From contig JAVHZZ010000005.1 in assembly GCA_036250195.1 (NCBI GenBank), forward strand, positions 68,755,505 to 68,819,504: a stretch of 64,000 nt of DNA, read 5' to 3'. Shown here piece after piece: positions 60,213 through 64,000 of this stretch (positions within the stretch are counted from its first letter, which is position 1; the number at the start of each line of letters is the position of its first letter). The notes beneath the pieces are model-generated. The model did no database searches. It had not been told where the DNA came from and saw nothing but the letters and a program-made list of their open reading frames with translations. A program made the position numbers and the translations under genes. The DNA is from Mixophyes australis. Lineage: Eukaryota > Chordata > Amphibia > Anura > Limnodynastidae.

Positions 60213-62949
60213 CTACTGTGGCAAGATGTTGTTGTCATCATCCTCAGCCTCATCCTCACCCTCATCAGTGTGTACATCGTCCTCACACATTATTAATTCG
60301 TCCCCGCTGAAATCCGCCATTACAGAAGTCTCAGTACTTTGATGTAATTGATGGGAAAGGCCTTCCTCATGAAAATTGTAGTTCATTTTGGTGATCTTTT
60401 CAACATTTTGAGGAAGTACCCTCCTATGCCGATCGCTGACAAGGTTCCTGGCTGTGCCGAAAACTCTTTCCGAGTACACACTGGAGGGTGGGCAGCTTAG
60501 GTAGTGCAAAGCGAGCTGGTACACTGGTCTCCAAATTCCCTTTTTTCCTTCCAGTATGTAAAGGGACTGTCTGAGTGTTTATTTCTATGCTGTTGTTAAA
60601 ATAATCCTCCACGATCCTTTGGATGTTTATAGCAGGATCAGGTGGAGTTACGGCAGAAGTGTCATGTTTTTTGGGCTAGTACCAGACTTTAAAGTGTTGT
60701 ACTGAGTCATCTGCATCATACCTGGGTCTCTTGGGAAAGCTCGGCTTTGTCCTAGCAGCAGTTGACTGAGAAATTGAAGGCGGAGATGCCGCACTGTCAA
60801 ATCACACTAGAGCTGTCATCTTGCTCACCAGAAGCGCCTTGCATCTCTTGAGATCTGGGTCAGTTGAAAAGAAAGAGAAGACATAGCTCTTAAACCTAGG
60901 ATCAAGCACAGTCGCCAAAATGTAGTGAACCGATTTCAAGATTTTGATAACTCTTGGATCTTGGCGAAGTGAATAAAGTTCTTGATCTACAAGTCTGACA
61001 TACTTAGCATAATTGCTTTGTTCCATCTCCTCTTTCAGTTTCTCAAACTGCTTTTCCAAAAGTCTAATTAAGAAAATCACTTGGCTCAAGCTAGCAGTGT
61101 CTGAACTCACTTCACAGGTGACTACTTCGAATAGTTTAATCACCTTACACAACACGAAAAGTATTCTCCACTGAGCTTGAGTAAAATACATCCCCCCTCC
61201 TTTCCCAATGTCATGGCTTGAGGAGTAAGCGTGGATGGCTTTTCGCTGTTCCTCCATCCTCAGAAACATATACAGGGTGAAATTCCACCTAGTTACCACC
61301 TCTTACTTCAGTTGGTGGCAGGGCAAATTAAATTGCTCTTGTATATGCTGCAATCTCCTACATGCTGTTGCCGAATACCGGCAATGTCCAGATATTTTTT
61401 TGGCCACAGACAGCATCTCCTGGACGTCCCTGTCAATTTTTATAAAGCTCTACACCACCAAGTTTATTGTGTGAGCAAAATAGGGAATGTGATGGAATTA
61501 ACCCAGCTGTAATGCTCTCACAATATTGGTGGTGTTATCAGAAATGACATATGTTGAGGAGAGTTCAAGTGAGATAAGCCATGTTGCAATGACATCCCTT
61601 AGTTTTTGTAACAGATTGTCAGCTGTATGCCTCTTAGTGAAGTCAGTGATACACAAAGAAACCAGCTTCTGAAAAATGTGACGTACTTGGGTACATGCTG
61701 CTACTGTTACTGCTGGTGAAGGCGAATCACCAACCAAATGGTCTGTCACAGTCATATAATCTTCAGTTTGCCAAGTTTCTGCTTGTTCACATAGCCCAAT
61801 AATTACATTTTTACAATCCTTCTGGTAGAAGTGAGGAATTGCTTTTCTAGTAAAATGGTGTTATTATGGAATTTGGTAACGGGGACACAAAACCTCAATT
61901 AACTGTCTAAAACCAGCTGCATTAATAGTGGATATTGGATGCAGATCTAATACTAGCATAGTCGCCATGGAATCTGTGCTCCGCTTTGCGACTGGGTGAC
62001 AGCTTTCATACTTGCTTCCTCTTGCAAAAGATTGTTTAAACAGTCAATTATTGGAAACTACTAGTAGTCTTTTTCTTGGTCTTCTTCTGGGATGAAGATC
62101 CACCCCAGCAGCAGCAGCAGCAGCAGCAGTGGGACTAACGCTAAGTACTAAATCCGATCGCTACTGAGGATATTGATGAGGAAGGTGTTTTCTGTGTAGG
62201 TTGCAGGTGTCAGGATCTAGCTAAGAGAAGGGACCTAGCTGATGTTGGACTGCTTGTTGTTATTTTCTTAGCATAAGTTTCAGAATTTCCCAACAGCTTG
62301 CTATGAACTCGCTTAAAATGGTGTAACATTGATGAGGTTCCTAGATGGTTAAGGTCCCTACTTCTACTGACTGTGGCTTTACAAACGCTACAAATGGCTA
62401 GACAACTGTTGTCAGGATTTGGATAAAAATAATTACACACATAAGAGGTGGATTTTTTGGTCTTATGCCCAGGCATGACAATGGCCTTCTTTGTATCACG
62501 TGCGAGAACTGCTTCCACTGGTGAAGGACTTACACAACAACATCATTCTCATTAACATCCTCATTAGCGCCATTGTCAGCTACAAAAATATCCCCATCAT
62601 CCTGTTGCAATTCCAAAGTGGCATCCTCAATGTGTGTATCACCGGCTACACTGGGGCTGCTCATCCACAAATCTGCAAAAATGCTGAAACAAAGCTTCTT
62701 TATGGGTAAAGTATCAGAAAGGTCAGGCTTACACACAGCACTCATGGATATACTCTCCTCAGGGAAAGGTGTCATTTCTGAATCTGAACATACATTTTCC
62801 TCTAACGCCTTACTGTTTTCTTCCAGGTCAGCTTTTATATGTAAAAGTATTTGGACACCATTTTTGGAGTCAGAATGACAAGATCTTACTTGGTCATGAC
62901 TGACCTTACAAGAAGATGCTTCAGTGACAGTTGCAGAACTAGCACTCAT
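60213..62949 (-). pseudogene. hAT transposase pseudogene with BED finger
   Basis: Fragments in order on the minus strand: an acidic N-terminal part (62949-62530); a BED finger (62518-62210, 'YVCNYFYPNPDN', 'CSVCKA', H-x4-H); a catalytic part (61755-61498, 'VISDNTTNIVRAL'); a middle part (61299-60802, 'TRWNFTLYM', 'VLDPRFKSY'); and the C-terminal dimerisation part (60524-60213, 'CPPSSVYSERVFGTARN'). Frameshifts and stops separate them. It is colinear with 2516-5512 and supplies the outgroup for judging that gene. A (CAG)n run near 62105-62130 interrupts the linker. Confidence 0.88.
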
Positions 62950-63233
62950 AGAGAATGGTGAAGGCTTGATTCTTTCCTTGCCACTGCGTGCGTAAAATGG
63001 GTTGTTGGCAAGTTTATTTTTTTCTGTGGTTGACTTTGCCTGGATAACAGGTCTTTTTTTCTTTACAAAGGTAGAAGGTGCTTTTTTACAGTTTTATTTC
63101 CCTGAATTAAAAACACTATGCACTTTAACATAGGCTTTAACAGATGATGTAGAGGGATTACTATCATCATGACTGATGCCAGCAGCTGCTTGGTGCTCCT
63201 GGTCTTCTGTGTACTGCTTTGAATCCATTTTGA

Positions 63234-63560
63234 TAACACAGTACAATGTGACTGCAGATTTTGAATAACACTATGTCCTACTATTTCTATTTCAGTAATC
63301 ACAATTAGAAAGGTAACAATGGCAGGTAGACTGTAGACTGGCAACAACACTGGGACCTCTTCTGTATCTATGTAAGCTATAATAACACAGTACAATGCGA
63401 CTGCAGATTTTGAAGAACACTGACAGCTCTATTACTTCTATTTCAGCAATGACAATTAGCATTGGAGCAATGGCACGTAGACTGTACACTGGCAACAACA
63501 CTGGGACCTCTCCTGTTTCTGTGTGAGCTATAACTCAGTAGAATGTCACTGGATACTTTT
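63234..63560 (-). repeat. 149-bp tandem repeats in the 5' region of the second hAT
   Basis: The anchor cacagtacaatg recurs at 63237 and 63386, and a decayed third copy starts near 63535, a 149-bp period. The units lie upstream of the pseudogene (minus orientation), the same position as the 296-bp repeats of the first hAT; sequence similarity between the two sets is not obvious. Confidence 0.75.
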
Positions 63561-63845
63561 AAGAAAACTGCCACCCCTCATCTTCCTGTTTTAGATATGA
63601 TGCTGCCCAACTGCACTAGAGATAGCCAAGAACCACACTACCCCTTCTGTGTCTCTCTGTGAAATGGCGCCGCTCTCCATGTAGGGCGGTACTTATAGAA
63701 TATATAACTCGCAAGATTGGATGATGCAACAATGACGTTTTGCCTCGTTTTCACTTCCGAGGGCAGGTGAAAATACTGAGCCAACTCGGATTGGTGAAGT
63801 TTGGGTGGGCTCGAAGAACTGAGCCCAAGCATTTCTGCTTATGGG

Positions 63846-64000
63846 ATGCATGTATAAGCAGAAACCTATTAACGGGGCACTTCTGCTGTTATATGTGATA
63901 GGTGTTGGCAGCATTGGTGGTAAATGTTAAACCATAAGAAGCTTTTAGACTTAACCAATTTGTTGGTTTAAATTTCAGAACTTGTTGTAACAGATTATAT
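63846..64000. other. Flank of the second hAT; nothing seen
   Basis: AT-rich sequence to the window end. Confidence 0.4.

Larger units (their letters stand above)
58959..63837 (-). mobile_element. Second hAT element, decayed, inverse to the first
   Basis: The element's 3' end is at 58959 (tagagatgttcactgg) and its 5' end at 63837 (inverted cagaaatgcttgggctca). Flanking 8-mers are cttatgag (58951-58958) and cttatggg (63838-63845), 7 of 8 matching. It holds a broken BED-finger hAT transposase on the minus strand, a hairpin after its stop, and 149-bp repeats in the 5' part. 59090-59200 matches, inverted, the 8215-8340 part of the first element. It is older than the first element and carries a foreign NSMCE2 pseudogene. 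Confidence 0.85.

Noticed and set aside
22502..64000. KCNH exon 2 (PAS domain)
   Set aside because: No frame with the expected YCSDGF-type motif was found, so intron 1 is taken to extend beyond the window.

Overview
This is vertebrate nuclear DNA, most likely from an amphibian and probably a frog. Coding density is very low, introns are AT-rich, and most recognisable sequence is mobile DNA: hAT and Harbinger transposons, V-SINE-type SINEs, an antisense L2-like LINE, a Ty3/gypsy-like LTR element, fold-back MITEs and a decayed endogenous retrovirus. The species call is inferred from this repeat mix only.

One host gene is recognisable. The first coding exon of an ELK-type voltage-gated potassium channel, KCNH8 (KCNH4 is the alternative), lies at 22426-22501 on the + strand. 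It has the N-cap peptide of the family and a consensus GTAAGT donor at the phase-1 position used across KCNH genes. I found no second exon, so the rest of the window (about 41.5 kb) is read as intron 1. Everything upstream of about 22.1 kb is then 5' flank.

Left to right: 1-916 is ERV debris (integrase and envelope-tail fragments). It is interrupted by a 7.6-kb hAT transposon (925-8508, perfect 8-bp target duplication) with a nearly intact BED-finger transposase, 5' tandem repeats of 296 bp, and a 3' array of 77-bp units organised as a 385-bp higher-order repeat. 9414-13122 is a Harbinger element that keeps a three-exon Myb/SANT-like gene but only a stub of its transposase. 14876-17586 holds palindromic hAT MITEs, one nested inside another. 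18-22 kb has further MITE-like repeats and ends in the KCNH 5' region. 22.5-43.5 kb is intron with simple repeats, V-SINEs and older MITEs. 43587-47238 is a 3.65-kb LTR element with perfect 5-bp target duplication and no pol; its gag-like pieces are in unusual order. The end of its 3' LTR plus flank is duplicated at 49557-49993. 51-57.6 kb has a short MITE, a V-SINE, another hAT MITE, and an antisense L2-like LINE. 58959-63837 is a second, decayed hAT of the same broad family as the first, in opposite orientation. It carries an intronless NSMCE2 (SUMO ligase) pseudogene.

The most interesting material is in the two related hAT elements. They share a hairpin just downstream of the transposase stop whose stem sequence differs between copies while pairing is largely kept. 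The first copy also has a higher-order satellite, transposase-derived fragments in its own 3' region, and one in-frame TGA between its N-terminal and BED/catalytic parts. All calls were made by eye; no database search was run.
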